A DNA stretch of 64,000 nucleotides. Origin: Paraburkholderia elongata. GTDB lineage: Bacteria > Pseudomonadota > Gammaproteobacteria > Burkholderiales > Burkholderiaceae. Shown here one piece after another: positions 16,831 through 26,225 of this stretch (position 1 is its first letter; each line of letters opens with the position of its first letter). A program made the position numbers and the translations under genes. Below the pieces are notes generated by a model, which did no database searches, had not been told where the DNA came from, and saw only the letters and a program-made list of their open reading frames with translations. Location of the stretch: positions 1-64,000 of the forward strand of contig NZ_WOEZ01000284.1 in assembly GCF_013177735.1 (NCBI RefSeq). The letters run 5' to 3'.

Positions 16831-17676
16831 GTGACCACCAGCGAAACCGCGCCGTACGCCAAGCTCGCGGAGCACGCTTACCAGATTCGCCGCAACGCGC
16901 TGCGCATGGGCGAAGTGCAGGGCCAGGGTTATATCGGCCAGGCGCTCGATATCGCCGATGTCCTGGCCGTCGCCTACTTCCGCGCCATGCGCTATCGCGC
17001 CGACGACCCCGAATGGGAAGGCCGCGACCGCTTTCTGCTATCGAACGGCCACTACGCCATCGCGCTGTATGCCGCGCTGATCGAGGCCGGCATCATCGCC
17101 GACGAAGAACTGGAAACCTACGGAAGCGACGACAGCCGTCTGCCGATGTCCGGCATGGCGAGCTATACGCCCGGGATGGAGATGTCCGGCGGCTCGCTCG
17201 GCCAGGGATTGACGATCGCGGTTGGCCGCTGTCTGGGTCTGAAGCGCAAGGGCTCGGATGCCCGGGTCTACACCCTGTTCTCCGACGGCGAACTCGATGA
17301 AGGCGCGATCTGGGAAGGCTTAATGTCCGCGGCCCACTGGAAGCTCGACAACCTGATCGCGATGGTCGACGTCAACAACCAGCAGGCCGACGGCCCGTCG
17401 TCGAGCGTCATGGCGTTCGAGCCGCTGGTCGAGAAGCTCCAGGCGTTCGGCTGGTTCGTGCAGCGCGTGGACGGCAACGATCTCGCGGCCGTCGTCGCCG
17501 CGTTCGATGCGGCGCTCGCGCATCCTGAAGCGCAACCGCGGATCATCGTCTGCGATACGCGGATGGGTCGCGGCGTGCCGTTCCTCGAAGCGCGTGAGAA
17601 AAATCACTTTATACGCGTCGATGCGCACGAGTGGCAACTCGCGCTGCAGGCGCTGGAAGCCGGGAGAAACGCATGA
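16831..17676 (+). CDS. Transketolase-like protein, N-terminal (TPP-binding) subunit
   Basis: This 281-residue protein equals the first domain of transketolase and needs the next gene for a full enzyme. The start is GTG at 16831 behind AGGAG. Recognisable parts are the FLLSNGH box around residues 69-75, the SGGSLGQGL loop near 117-125, and the TPP/Mg site SDGELDEG starting at residue 151, continued by MVDVNNQQADG. The usual GDG opening of the TPP motif reads SDG here. Split transketolases act on special acceptor or donor sugars in several catabolic pathways (apulose phosphate and sulfofructose are known cases), but no kinase is present here. It overlaps the next gene by 4 bases. Confidence 0.88.
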   Translation: MTTSETAPYAKLAEHAYQIRRNALRMGEVQGQGYIGQALDIADVLAVAYFRAMRYRADDPEWEGRDRFLLSNGHYAIALYAALIEAGIIADEELETYGSDDSRLPMSGMASYTPGMEMSGGSLGQGLTIAVGRCLGLKRKGSDARVYTLFSDGELDEGAIWEGLMSAAHWKLDNLIAMVDVNNQQADGPSSSVMAFEPLVEKLQAFGWFVQRVDGNDLAAVVAAFDAALAHPEAQPRIIVCDTRMGRGVPFLEAREKNHFIRVDAHEWQLALQALEAGRNA

Positions 17677-18671
17677 GCGCCGCCGCACCGAAACCGCGTT
17701 TGAAGACGTCGGCGATGATCGCGTCGATCGCCGGAGAAGGGCAGATCACGCGTTCCGCGCCGTTCGGCCACGCATTGGTCGAACTGGCACGCAACCGGCC
17801 CGAAGTGGTTGGCATGACGGCTGACCTCGGCAAATACACCGACCTGCATCTGTTCGCGAAGGAATATCCCGAGCGCTACTACCAGATGGGCATGGCCGAA
17901 CAACTGTTGATGGGTGCCGCGGCCGGCATGGCGCACGAAGGCGCGCAGCCGTTCGTCACCACGTACGCCGTGTTCGCCGCACGCCGGGCTTATGACTTCA
18001 TCCATCAGGCGATTGCCGAGGACAACCTCGACGTCAAGATCGTCTGCGCCTTGCCTGGCCTCACAACCGGCTACGGCCCGAGCCACCAGGCGGCGGAAGA
18101 CCTCGCCCTGTTCCGCGCAATGCCGAACCTCACGGTGATCGACCCGTGCGACGCGATCGAAATCGAGCAGATGGTGCCGGCCATTGCCGACCATCGCGGG
18201 CCCGTGTATGCGCGGCTGTTGCGCGGCAACGTGCCGGTCGTACTCGACGAATACGACTATCAGTTCGAGCTCGGCAAAGCGAAGCTGCTGCGCGATGGCG
18301 CCGAGGTGCTGATCATCTCGTCCGGGATCATGACGATGCGTGCGCTGGAAACAGCCAAGGCGTTGGCTGCGGATCGCGTCGACGTGGGCGTGTTGCACGT
18401 GCCGACCATCAAGCCGCTCGACACCGTCACGCTGCTGCGCGAAGCGCGCCGCTCAGGCCGCCTTGTGGTGGTGGCGGAGAACCATACGGTGATCGGCGGT
18501 CTGGGCGAGGCGGTAGCCGCCGTGCTGCTGACCAACGGCGTCACGCCGCCGGTCCGTCAGATCGGCCTGCCCGACGCGTTTCTCGACGCTGGCGCGTTGC
18601 CGACCTTGCACGACCGTTACGGCATTTCCACCGAGGCGATGTGCGACACGATCAAAGGCTGGCTGCGGTAA
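17673..18671 (+). CDS. Transketolase-like protein, C-terminal (pyrimidine-binding) subunit
   Basis: From the ATG at 17673, which overlaps the previous stop (ATGA), the product has 332 residues. It corresponds to transketolase domains 2 and 3. The catalytic Glu lies in MGMAEQLLMGAAAGMA, and the pyrimidine-domain segment FVTTYAVFAARRAYDF and the C-terminal GGLGEAVAAVL are conserved. Together with the upstream subunit it should form an alpha2-beta2 TPP enzyme that transfers a two-carbon ketol unit. The natural substrates are unknown. Its co-transcription with a TRAP importer and two dehydrogenases argues for catabolism rather than the pentose phosphate pathway. Confidence 0.88.
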   Translation: MSAAAPKPRLKTSAMIASIAGEGQITRSAPFGHALVELARNRPEVVGMTADLGKYTDLHLFAKEYPERYYQMGMAEQLLMGAAAGMAHEGAQPFVTTYAVFAARRAYDFIHQAIAEDNLDVKIVCALPGLTTGYGPSHQAAEDLALFRAMPNLTVIDPCDAIEIEQMVPAIADHRGPVYARLLRGNVPVVLDEYDYQFELGKAKLLRDGAEVLIISSGIMTMRALETAKALAADRVDVGVLHVPTIKPLDTVTLLREARRSGRLVVVAENHTVIGGLGEAVAAVLLTNGVTPPVRQIGLPDAFLDAGALPTLHDRYGISTEAMCDTIKGWLR

Positions 18672-18773
18672 AGGTTCATAAGCGTCGATCAGCGCTGATA
18701 GGCGCCGACAAGCGCCACACTCATGTAGTCACCGATAGCAAACCATAAACTTCATATTCAGGAGATACGCATC

Positions 18774-19538
18774 ATGTCAGAGTCACGTCTACTCGACGGC
18801 AAGGTCGCCGTCATTTCCGGTGGCGCGTCCCCGCGCGGCATCGGCATGGCGACCGCCCGCATGTTCGCGGCGCATGGCGCACGCATCGCCATCTTCGATC
18901 TCGACGAAAACGCCGCGGTCGAAGCCGCCGCGTCGATCGGGCCCGAACATCGCGGCTATGTCTGCAACGTGACCGACCGTGGCGCCTGCCAGGCCGCTGT
19001 CGAACGCACCGTCGCCGATTTTGGTTCGATCGATATCCTGATCAACAACGCCGGCATTACCCAGGCCGCCAAGCTGCTCGAGATCGATCCGGCAAGCTGG
19101 GACCGGATCCTCGACGTCAACTTGCGCGGCGTGTTGTATCTGTCGCAAGCGGTCGTCCCGCAGATGAAGAAGCAGAAGAGCGGCTCGATCGGCTGCATGT
19201 CGTCGGTCTCGGCGCAGCGCGGCGGCGGCATTCTCGGCGGCCCGCATTACTCGGCGGCGAAGGCGGGCGTGCTGGGCCTCGCCAAGGCGATGGCTCGCGA
19301 ACTCGGCAACGACGGCATCCGCGTGAACTGCGTGACACCAGGTTTGATCCAGACCGACATCAACGCAGGCAAGATCAGCGACGACAAGCGCGGCGAAATT
19401 CTCGCCGGCATTCCGCTTAATCGTCTGGGCGTACCCGACGATGTGGCCGGCGCATTCCTGTTCCTCGCGTCGAACCTGTCGTCGTATATTACCGGCGCGG
19501 TGATCGACGTGAACGGCGGCATGCTGATTCACGGCTAA
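18774..19538 (+). CDS. Short-chain dehydrogenase/reductase (SDR)
   Basis: 254 residues, a classical SDR. The nucleotide-binding loop is SGGASPRGIG near residues 16-25, followed by Asp at the end of beta-2 (IFDLDEN), which favours NAD over NADP. The NNAG motif, the catalytic Ser (SSVSAQRG) and Tyr-x3-Lys (YSAAKAG) are in place. The ATG at 18774 has AGGAGA upstream. It lies about 100 bases after the split transketolase in the same direction. It probably oxidises a polyol or reduces a keto sugar of the same pathway; the substrate cannot be read from the sequence. Confidence 0.88.
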   Translation: MSESRLLDGKVAVISGGASPRGIGMATARMFAAHGARIAIFDLDENAAVEAAASIGPEHRGYVCNVTDRGACQAAVERTVADFGSIDILINNAGITQAAKLLEIDPASWDRILDVNLRGVLYLSQAVVPQMKKQKSGSIGCMSSVSAQRGGGILGGPHYSAAKAGVLGLAKAMARELGNDGIRVNCVTPGLIQTDINAGKISDDKRGEILAGIPLNRLGVPDDVAGAFLFLASNLSSYITGAVIDVNGGMLIHG

Positions 19539-19701
19539 CCCTGGTCCAGCAGGACGGGCCGTCTGGCGGGAGGCCGGCGGCGTCGATGGAGACCCTGTAG
19601 TAGAGAACAGACGACCGCTGCGAGCGACACGTGCAGCCGCAGCGGAACAGATTCGAAAAAAAACCATAACGACGCGCGATCCAGGATTGGAGGAAGACAC
19701 C

Positions 19702-20745
19702 ATGACTACCCGTTCTAACGCCCCGCAGGGCATCAGCCGCCGCACCTTTCTGAAGGCCGGTGCGGCCATGTCCGCCGCCGCGCCGCTATGGAGCATCTCG
19801 CGAAGCGCGATGGCGGCCCCCGAGTTTTCGTACAAGCTCGCGACCGGCCAGGACCCGACGCATCCGGTCAACATCCGCGCTCAAGAGGCGATCAATCACA
19901 TTCGCGAAGCGACCAAGGGCCGCCTCGACATCAAGCTCTTTCCGCAGAATCAGCTTGGCTCCGATACGGATCTGCTCTCGCAGGTGCGCAATGGCGGCGT
20001 CGAGTTCTTCAATCAGGCCTCGTCGATTCTGGCCACGCTGACGCCGGCCGCAGGCATCGTCAACACAGGCTTCGCATTCAAGGACTACGACGCGGTCTGG
20101 AAGGCAATGGACGGCGATCTCGGCAACTACATCCGCGCGCAAATCGGCAAGGCGGGCATCGTCTCGGTGAGCAAGGTGTGGGACAACGGCTTCCGGCAGA
20201 TCAGTTCATCGACCCGGGCGTTGCGCACGCCGGCTGATCTGAAAGGCTTCAAGATTCGCGTGCCGCAAGCGCCGATGCTGACCTCACTGTTCAAAGCGCT
20301 TGATGCGGGACCGGCGCCGATCAATTTCAACGAGCTGTATTCGGCGCTGCAAACCGGCGTGGTAGAAGGTCAGGAAAACCCGTTGCCGATCATCGCCACG
20401 GCCAAACTCTATGAAGTGCAGAAGTACATCAGCCTCACGTCGCACGTGTGGGACGGATACTGGATTCTCGGCAACCGCGCCGCATGGGAGCGTCTGCCTG
20501 CGGACATCCGTGCGATCGTCACGCGTGAATTCGAAAAGGCCGCGATGCTGCAACGCGCGGATATCGCCGCGCTCAGCCTCTCGTTGCGCGACGAGCTGAA
20601 AAAGAAGGGCATTACCTTTATCGATGTCGACCGCGGGGCCTTCCGCGACGCATTGGCCAAGACGAGCTTCTATCACGACTGGAAAGCCAAATACGGCGAC
20701 GAGGCGTGGGGCCTGCTAGAGAAGTCCGTCGGAAAACTGGGGTAA
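19702..20745 (+). CDS. TRAP transporter solute-binding protein (DctP family)
   Basis: The start is the ATG at 19702 behind GGAGGAAG; an earlier TTG adds five unlikely residues. The 347-residue protein has a twin-arginine leader (SRRTFLKAGAAMSAAAP), unusual but known for TRAP binding proteins, and implies folded export. The mature part has the DctP fold landmarks: KLATGQDPTHPVN at the start, KLFPQNQLGSD, and FKIRVPQAPM with the Arg that usually binds a substrate carboxylate. QTGVVEGQENPLP follows. The conserved Arg hints that the imported solute is an acid, such as a sugar acid, rather than a neutral sugar. It is followed after 4 bases by the membrane component. Confidence 0.9.
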   Translation: MTTRSNAPQGISRRTFLKAGAAMSAAAPLWSISRSAMAAPEFSYKLATGQDPTHPVNIRAQEAINHIREATKGRLDIKLFPQNQLGSDTDLLSQVRNGGVEFFNQASSILATLTPAAGIVNTGFAFKDYDAVWKAMDGDLGNYIRAQIGKAGIVSVSKVWDNGFRQISSSTRALRTPADLKGFKIRVPQAPMLTSLFKALDAGPAPINFNELYSALQTGVVEGQENPLPIIATAKLYEVQKYISLTSHVWDGYWILGNRAAWERLPADIRAIVTREFEKAAMLQRADIAALSLSLRDELKKKGITFIDVDRGAFRDALAKTSFYHDWKAKYGDEAWGLLEKSVGKLG

Positions 20746-20749
20746 TGCA

Positions 20750-22609
20750 ATGATCTCGATCTCCTATTCGCACGAGCGGCAGCATCGGTTCGCCTGTGCG
20801 CTCGACTCCGCCCTCGGCCATCTGGTGGAGATTCCCGCTGCCTTGCTGGTGCTCGCGGAAATCGTCGTGCTGCTGGCCGGGGTAACGAGCCGCTATCTGC
20901 TGCACGCGCCGCTTGTCTGGTCCGATGAACTCGCCTCCATGCTGTTCCTGTGGCTCGCCATGCTCGGCGCCGTGATCGCCTTGCGGCGCGGCGAGCATAT
21001 GCGGATGACGGCGCTGGTCGGCATGGCGCCGCCGGGTGTGCGCGCCTTTCTCGACGTGGTCGCGATCGCCGCGCCGATCGCGTTCCTTGCGATGGTGATC
21101 GGTCCGGCGATCAGCTTCGCGCAGGACGAATCGTTCATCACCACGCCGGCACTCGAATTGTCGAACTCGTGGCGCGCGGCTGCCTTGCCGGTCGGCTCGG
21201 CGCTGATGCTGCTGGTCGCCGTAGTGCGGCTCGTCCGCATGGGCAACTGGCGGCTGACGCTTGGCGCGATCGCAACGGTCGGCGCGCTGGTCGGCATCTT
21301 CATTGCGCTGGGACCGCTGTTCCGCGATCTCGGCAATATCAACCTGCTGATCTTCTTTGTCGGCCTGGTCGCGCTCGGTGTGCTGAGCGGCGTGCCGATT
21401 GCCTTCTCGTTCGGACTCGCCACCTTCGGCTATCTTGCGTTGACCACGAATACGCCGATGCCGGTGGTGGTCGGCCGGATGGATGAGGGCATGTCGCATC
21501 TGATCCTGCTCTCGGTGCCGCTCTTTGTGTTTCTCGGCCAGTTGATCGAGATGACCGGCATGGCCGCGGCGATGATCGCGTTCCTCGCGAGCCTGCTGGG
21601 GCACGTGCGTGGCGGCCTGTCGTATGTGCTGGTCGGCGCGATGTATCTGGTGTCGGGTATCTCGGGCTCGAAAGCCGCGGATATGGCGGCGGTTGCGCCC
21701 GTGTTGTTCCCCGAAATGAAAGCGCGCGGCGCGAAGCCGGGCGATCTGGTGGCGCTGCTCGCTGCGACCGGCGCGCAGACCGAGACGATTCCGCCGAGTC
21801 TCGTGCTGATCACGCTCGGCTCGGTGACCGGCGTGTCGATCTCGGCGCTCTTCACGGGCGGCATGCTGCCGGGCATCGTGCTGGCGATTACCTTGTGCAT
21901 CGTGGTGCAGTGGCGTTATCGGCGCGAAGACATGTCGGGCGTCAAACGTGCAACGGGTGTCGAGATTCTGCGCAAGTTCGTGATCGCGTTTCCTGCGATC
22001 GCCTTGCCGTTCGTGATTCGCGCAGCGGTGGTGGAAGGGATTGCGACGGCAACCGAAGTCTCGACGATCGGTATCGCCTACGCGGTGCTGGCCGGCCTGC
22101 TGATCTATCGCCGTTTCGAATGGGCGCGGTTGAAGCCGATGCTGATCGATACCGCGACGTTGTCCGGCGCGATTCTGCTGATTATCGGCGCGGCGACGAG
22201 CATGGCGTGGGCGTTGACTCAATCGGGTTTCTCGGGACAACTTGCGCAAACGCTCAGCGGTTTGCCGGGCGGCGCGGCGATGTTCATGGCCGCATCCATC
22301 TGCGTGTTCGTGATTCTCGGCAGCGTGCTCGAGGGCATACCGGCGATCGTGCTGTTCGGCCCGCTGATGTTCCCGATCGCGCGGCAGATGGGCATTCACG
22401 ACGTGCACTACGCAATGGTGGTGATTCTGTCGATGGGCGTGGGTCTGTTCGCGCCGCCGTTCGGTGTCGGCTATTACTCTGCTTGCGCGGTGAGCCGCAT
22501 TCATCCTGACGATGGCATGAAGCCGATTCTTGGGTACATCGCTGCGTTGATGGTTGGTCTGATCATTGTCGCTGCGGTGCCGTGGATTTCAACCGGCTTC
22601 CTGCATTGA
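20750..22609 (+). CDS. TRAP transporter fused small and large membrane subunits (DctQM)
   Basis: A 619-residue polytopic inner membrane protein. Residues about 1-170 are the DctQ-like four-helix part (WSDELASMLFLWLAMLGA is typical). The remainder is the DctM part, with about 12 helices, the GVPIAFSFGLA segment and SGSKAADMAAV. It uses the sodium gradient to import the solute bound by the upstream DctP. Fusion of Q and M is common. It starts 4 bases after the dctP stop and is probably translationally coupled. Confidence 0.92.
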   Translation: MISISYSHERQHRFACALDSALGHLVEIPAALLVLAEIVVLLAGVTSRYLLHAPLVWSDELASMLFLWLAMLGAVIALRRGEHMRMTALVGMAPPGVRAFLDVVAIAAPIAFLAMVIGPAISFAQDESFITTPALELSNSWRAAALPVGSALMLLVAVVRLVRMGNWRLTLGAIATVGALVGIFIALGPLFRDLGNINLLIFFVGLVALGVLSGVPIAFSFGLATFGYLALTTNTPMPVVVGRMDEGMSHLILLSVPLFVFLGQLIEMTGMAAAMIAFLASLLGHVRGGLSYVLVGAMYLVSGISGSKAADMAAVAPVLFPEMKARGAKPGDLVALLAATGAQTETIPPSLVLITLGSVTGVSISALFTGGMLPGIVLAITLCIVVQWRYRREDMSGVKRATGVEILRKFVIAFPAIALPFVIRAAVVEGIATATEVSTIGIAYAVLAGLLIYRRFEWARLKPMLIDTATLSGAILLIIGAATSMAWALTQSGFSGQLAQTLSGLPGGAAMFMAASICVFVILGSVLEGIPAIVLFGPLMFPIARQMGIHDVHYAMVVILSMGVGLFAPPFGVGYYSACAVSRIHPDDGMKPILGYIAALMVGLIIVAAVPWISTGFLH

Positions 22610-22688
22610 TCTGCTGACGTATGAGGCTGCGCTGTGCGGCCTCGTATGAAAGTCTTTCGCCCAATCCGATTCAATCCGCTTTGATTGC

Positions 22689-22713
22689 CGCCGCCCTGCA
22701 TGCCAGGGCGGCG
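22689..22713 (+). promoter_or_regulatory. Ten-base-pair hairpin just upstream of the transketolase start
   Basis: CGCCGCCCTG at 22689-22698 and CAGGGCGGCG at 22704-22713 are perfectly complementary with a 5-base loop. The hairpin ends two bases before the GAGGAG ribosome site (22716-22721) of the gene at 22731. No T-run follows directly. It could partly end transcription from the TRAP genes, protect the mRNA end, or shade the ribosome site. Confidence 0.5.
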
Positions 22714-22730
22714 TAGAGGAGCCTTTTGTC

Positions 22731-24785
22731 ATGTCCACCACCGAAGCTCAGTCCGCTGCACCGATTGCTTCGCACGCTTCGATCGTGCCATTGCCGCAGG
22801 CCGAGGCAGCGCAAACGACGCCGTTACCGCTCGCCGACGCGATCCGCTTCCTCTCCATCGATGCGATCCTGCAAGCCGGCGAGGGCCATCAGGGTGTGCC
22901 GCTCGGCATGGCGGAAATCGCAACCGCGCTGTTCACCCGGCACCTGAAATTCAATCCCGCCGATCCAACCTGGCCCGACCGTGATCGCTTCGTGTTGTCC
23001 AACGGTCACGGTTCGCTGCTGTTGTATTCGCTGCTGTATCTAACCGGTTATGCAGCGATCAACCTCGACCAGCTGAAGACCTTCCGCGAACTCGGCTCGC
23101 ACTGCGCGGGACATCCGGAGTACGAACCGGCGCATGGGATCGAAGCGACCACTGGCCCGCTCGGGCAGGGTATCGCCAACGCGTTCGGGATGGCCATTGC
23201 CGAAGCGTATCTCGCGGCGAAATTCGGCAGCGAGCTCGTCGAGCACTACACGTATGCGTTCGTCGGTGACGGCTGTCTGCAGGAGGGCATTGGTCAAGAA
23301 ATGATTTCGCTGGCCGGGCATCTGCGGCTGGGCAAACTGATTCTCTGCTGGGACGATAACCAGATCACCGACGACGGCAGCACTTCGCTTTCGATCAGCG
23401 AAGACGTCTGTGCACGATTTCGCGTGGGCGGGTGGCAGGTGATCGAAGTCGACGGTCACGATCTTGAAGCAGTATCCGCGGCGTTGACGATTGCGCGCGC
23501 CGACCCGCGTCCGTCGATGATCGCGTGCAAGACGGTCATCGGCCGCGGCATCGCGCGCTTGCAAGGGCAGCGCGGCGGGCATAGCGGCAAGCTATTTCAG
23601 GCAGATGCGGACGCGGCGCGCGAACAACTCGGCTGGCCGCATGCGCCGTTCGAGGTGCCAGCCGACGTCCTGAACGGATGGCGCGAGGCAGGCCTGCGTA
23701 GTAGTGAGGAATACAACGCGTGGCACGCGCGCCTCGCCGCCTTGTCGGATGCGCGGTGCGCCGAGTTCGAGCGGGTCCAGGCGGGCGGCTTGCCGGAAGG
23801 CTGGCGCGACGTGCTCGACGATTACCGCAAGCGCGCGGTGGAGCGTGACGAGCCGCAGCCTGGCATCACCGTGTCTGGCGAGATCAGCGATCTGTTCGCG
23901 CCGCTGCTACCTGAACGCATGATCGGCTGCGCCGATCTCGAAGCGCCCACGGGCCACAAGCGCCAGTTGCACGCTTTCACCGCCGACGACCGCAGCGGTG
24001 CGTACGTCCACTGCGGCGTGCGCGAACATCTGATGGGCGCGATGGCCAACGGCATGGCCGCGCATGGCGGCATCATCGCGACCAGCGTCACCTATCTCGC
24101 GTTTTCCGACTATCAGCGTCCGGCGATGCGCATGGCCGCGTTGATGGGCTTGCCGGTGCACTTCGTGTTCAGCCACGACTCGATCGGGGTCGGCAAGAAC
24201 GGGCCGACGCATCAACCCGTCGAGATACTCGCCTCATTGCGCGCGATGCCGAACATGCGCGTGCTGCGTCCCGCCGATGCGGTGGAAGCGGCCGAGTGCT
24301 GGGCGCTTGCCTTGGAGCATCGACGCGGGCCGAGTACGTTGGTTTTTGCAAGGCAAGCGTTGCCACTGGTGCGTCGCGAGCACTGCACCGAGTCGTTGTC
24401 GCGTCGCGGTGCTTATGTGCTGGCCGAAGCGGAGGGCGGCGCGCGAGTCGTGACGTTGCTTGCCACCGGCTCCGAGGTCGCGTTAGCGTTGCAGGCACGC
24501 CGCCAGTTACAGGAAGAGGGCATTGCGACTGCCGTGGTGTCGATGCCATGCTGGGAAATTTTCGACGAACAGCATGCCGACTATCGCGCCGCGGTTTTGG
24601 GTTTAAACACGGTGCGCATCGGCGTCGAGGCGGCGCTGCGTTTCGGCTGGGACCGCTATCTCGGCGAGCGCGGCGGTTTTGTTGGGATGAAGGGCTTCGG
24701 CGCTTCCGCCTCTGCGGAGACGTTGTACGAGCACTACGGCATCACGGCGCAGCATGTTGTCGCCGAAGCGAAGCGGCATCTGTAA
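22731..24785 (+). CDS. tkt: Full-length transketolase
   Basis: 684 residues, all three domains in one chain, in the same operon as the split enzyme. The TPP motif is GDGCLQEG beginning at residue 179, ending with CWDDNQITDDG. Other conserved parts are LSNGHGSLLLYSLLY, the ATTGPLGQGIANA loop, the catalytic-Glu region HCGVREHLMGAMANG, and the substrate-phosphate His/Asp/Ser segment FSHDSIGVGKNGPTHQP. The phosphate-binding features are those of ordinary transketolases, so it can use phosphorylated sugars. An N-terminal extension of about 30 residues, rich in Ala/Ser/Pro, precedes the domain. It may recycle the C2 or C3 products made by the split enzyme into the pentose phosphate pathway. Confidence 0.92.
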   Translation: MSTTEAQSAAPIASHASIVPLPQAEAAQTTPLPLADAIRFLSIDAILQAGEGHQGVPLGMAEIATALFTRHLKFNPADPTWPDRDRFVLSNGHGSLLLYSLLYLTGYAAINLDQLKTFRELGSHCAGHPEYEPAHGIEATTGPLGQGIANAFGMAIAEAYLAAKFGSELVEHYTYAFVGDGCLQEGIGQEMISLAGHLRLGKLILCWDDNQITDDGSTSLSISEDVCARFRVGGWQVIEVDGHDLEAVSAALTIARADPRPSMIACKTVIGRGIARLQGQRGGHSGKLFQADADAAREQLGWPHAPFEVPADVLNGWREAGLRSSEEYNAWHARLAALSDARCAEFERVQAGGLPEGWRDVLDDYRKRAVERDEPQPGITVSGEISDLFAPLLPERMIGCADLEAPTGHKRQLHAFTADDRSGAYVHCGVREHLMGAMANGMAAHGGIIATSVTYLAFSDYQRPAMRMAALMGLPVHFVFSHDSIGVGKNGPTHQPVEILASLRAMPNMRVLRPADAVEAAECWALALEHRRGPSTLVFARQALPLVRREHCTESLSRRGAYVLAEAEGGARVVTLLATGSEVALALQARRQLQEEGIATAVVSMPCWEIFDEQHADYRAAVLGLNTVRIGVEAALRFGWDRYLGERGGFVGMKGFGASASAETLYEHYGITAQHVVAEAKRHL

Positions 24786-24807
24786 ATAAATCATCGAGGA
24801 GATGAGC

Positions 24808-25773
24808 ATGCAAAGAATCGTTTTTCTCGACCGCGCCACTCTTGCGCCGCAAATCGTCTTACGCGAGCCGCGCTTCGATCATCAACTGATCGAGCACGAT
24901 CGCACGACGCCGGATCAATTGCTGAAGCGACTGGACGGCGCATCGATCGCGATCACCAACAAGGTGCCGTTGGCGAACGAGGTATTGGAGCAACTGCCGG
25001 ATCTGAAACTCGTCGCGGTCGCCGCCACCGGCACCGATTGCGTCGACAAAGCGGCCTGCCAGCGACTCGGTATCGCGGTGAGCAATATTCGCGGCTATGC
25101 GATCAACACCGTGCCCGAGCACACCTTTGCGCTGATCCTCGCACTTCGGCGCAATCTGATCGCCTACCGCGACGACGTGCTCGCCGGCGAGTGGCAGAAG
25201 TCAGGGCAATTCTGCTTTTTCACGCATGCGATTCACGATCTGGCCGGTGCGCGGCTTGGCATCATCGGCGAAGGGGTGCTTGGGCAGCGCGTCGCGGAAA
25301 TCGGCAAAGCCTTCGGCATGCTGCCGATGTTTGCCGCTCACAAGGGGAGGGAGGGTCTGGGCCCACTTTACACGCCGTGGGACGAGGTGCTCGCAACCAG
25401 CGACATCATCACCGTGCACAGTCCGCTCACACCGAATACGCGGAACATGCTGGCCATGCCCGAGTTCCGCGCAATGAAGCGCAAGCCTTTGATCATCAAC
25501 ACGGCGCGCGGCGGCCTCGTCGACGAAGACGCATTAGTGCAGGCGCTTGACGAAGGGTTGATCAGCGGTGCGGGTTTCGATGTGACCGCGAGCGAACCGC
25601 CCCCTGAGGACAATCCGCTGATGCGTGCGGCCGGCCGCTCGAACGTCATTTTGACGCCGCATGTGGCATGGGCGTCGGACGAGGCACAACAGCGTCTTGC
25701 CGATCAGTTAATGGACAACATTGAGAACTTCGTAAACGGCGCACCGACCAATCTCGTGCAAGGGGCGTATTGA
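24808..25773 (+). CDS. D-2-hydroxyacid dehydrogenase (hydroxypyruvate/glycerate type)
   Basis: About 321 residues of the NAD(P)-dependent D-isomer hydroxyacid dehydrogenase family. The nucleotide loop is IIGEGVLGQRV, the catalytic Arg lies in NTARGGLVDEDAL, and the catalytic His-Trp pair is in PHVAWASDEAQ. The family includes glycerate dehydrogenase, which links hydroxypyruvate to glycerate. Hydroxypyruvate is a classic transketolase ketol donor, which fits its place here. Two in-frame ATGs lie 6 bases apart; the second (24808) has the better distance from GAGGAG, so I chose it. It is the last gene of the operon; a small GC hairpin follows. Confidence 0.9.
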   Translation: MQRIVFLDRATLAPQIVLREPRFDHQLIEHDRTTPDQLLKRLDGASIAITNKVPLANEVLEQLPDLKLVAVAATGTDCVDKAACQRLGIAVSNIRGYAINTVPEHTFALILALRRNLIAYRDDVLAGEWQKSGQFCFFTHAIHDLAGARLGIIGEGVLGQRVAEIGKAFGMLPMFAAHKGREGLGPLYTPWDEVLATSDIITVHSPLTPNTRNMLAMPEFRAMKRKPLIINTARGGLVDEDALVQALDEGLISGAGFDVTASEPPPEDNPLMRAAGRSNVILTPHVAWASDEAQQRLADQLMDNIENFVNGAPTNLVQGAY

Positions 25774-26225
25774 TTGACAGGGGCGCGGTGTCGCGCCGCG
25801 CGGATCGTCGGACGAATTGCGTCCGCGTCGATCGCGAAGAGAACTAGCTCGTTGCGGACAAAAATCCGGCCACCCCGGACGAGAAAATTGCCTTTCCCAA
25901 ACTAGAAATTCGCTAGCATCGCACTGTAGTCTCCCGTGGCCACGGGCGCGGAGAATGCTCGCGGATTTCGGACAATTTTGCCTGGGCCTCGCGTCCGTTC
26001 AGCACAAATTGTTTTTTCGCATTAGCATACGTGGGTGTCCCGTGCCGTTCGGTGAAGTGAATCACCGGACCATTGCCGCTGGACCGTCAATGTGTGCGGG
26101 TCACGCAAATTATCCCCACATCAACCCATCGCAGGCCTATGCTGCGAACCTGCCGTCCGACATGCTTTTCGAGCGGGCGGCCATCATCAATCCAATCGCA
26201 TCGATTGAACGAATCGTTGGTTAAT
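25774..26225. other. Intergenic region after the transketolase operon
   Basis: About 450 bases without a convincing gene. A 6-bp GC hairpin (GGCGCG at 25782-25787 with CGCGCC at 25792-25797) lies just after the dehydrogenase stop but has no T-run, so it is at most a weak terminator. The second half should hold the promoter of the gene at 26226; I could not assign boxes. Confidence 0.4.

Noticed and set aside
20618..22504. Long minus-strand frame of 628 codons opposite the TRAP genes
   Set aside because: Arg/His/Asp-rich composition without domains; it is the antisense shadow of the well-supported DctQM gene.
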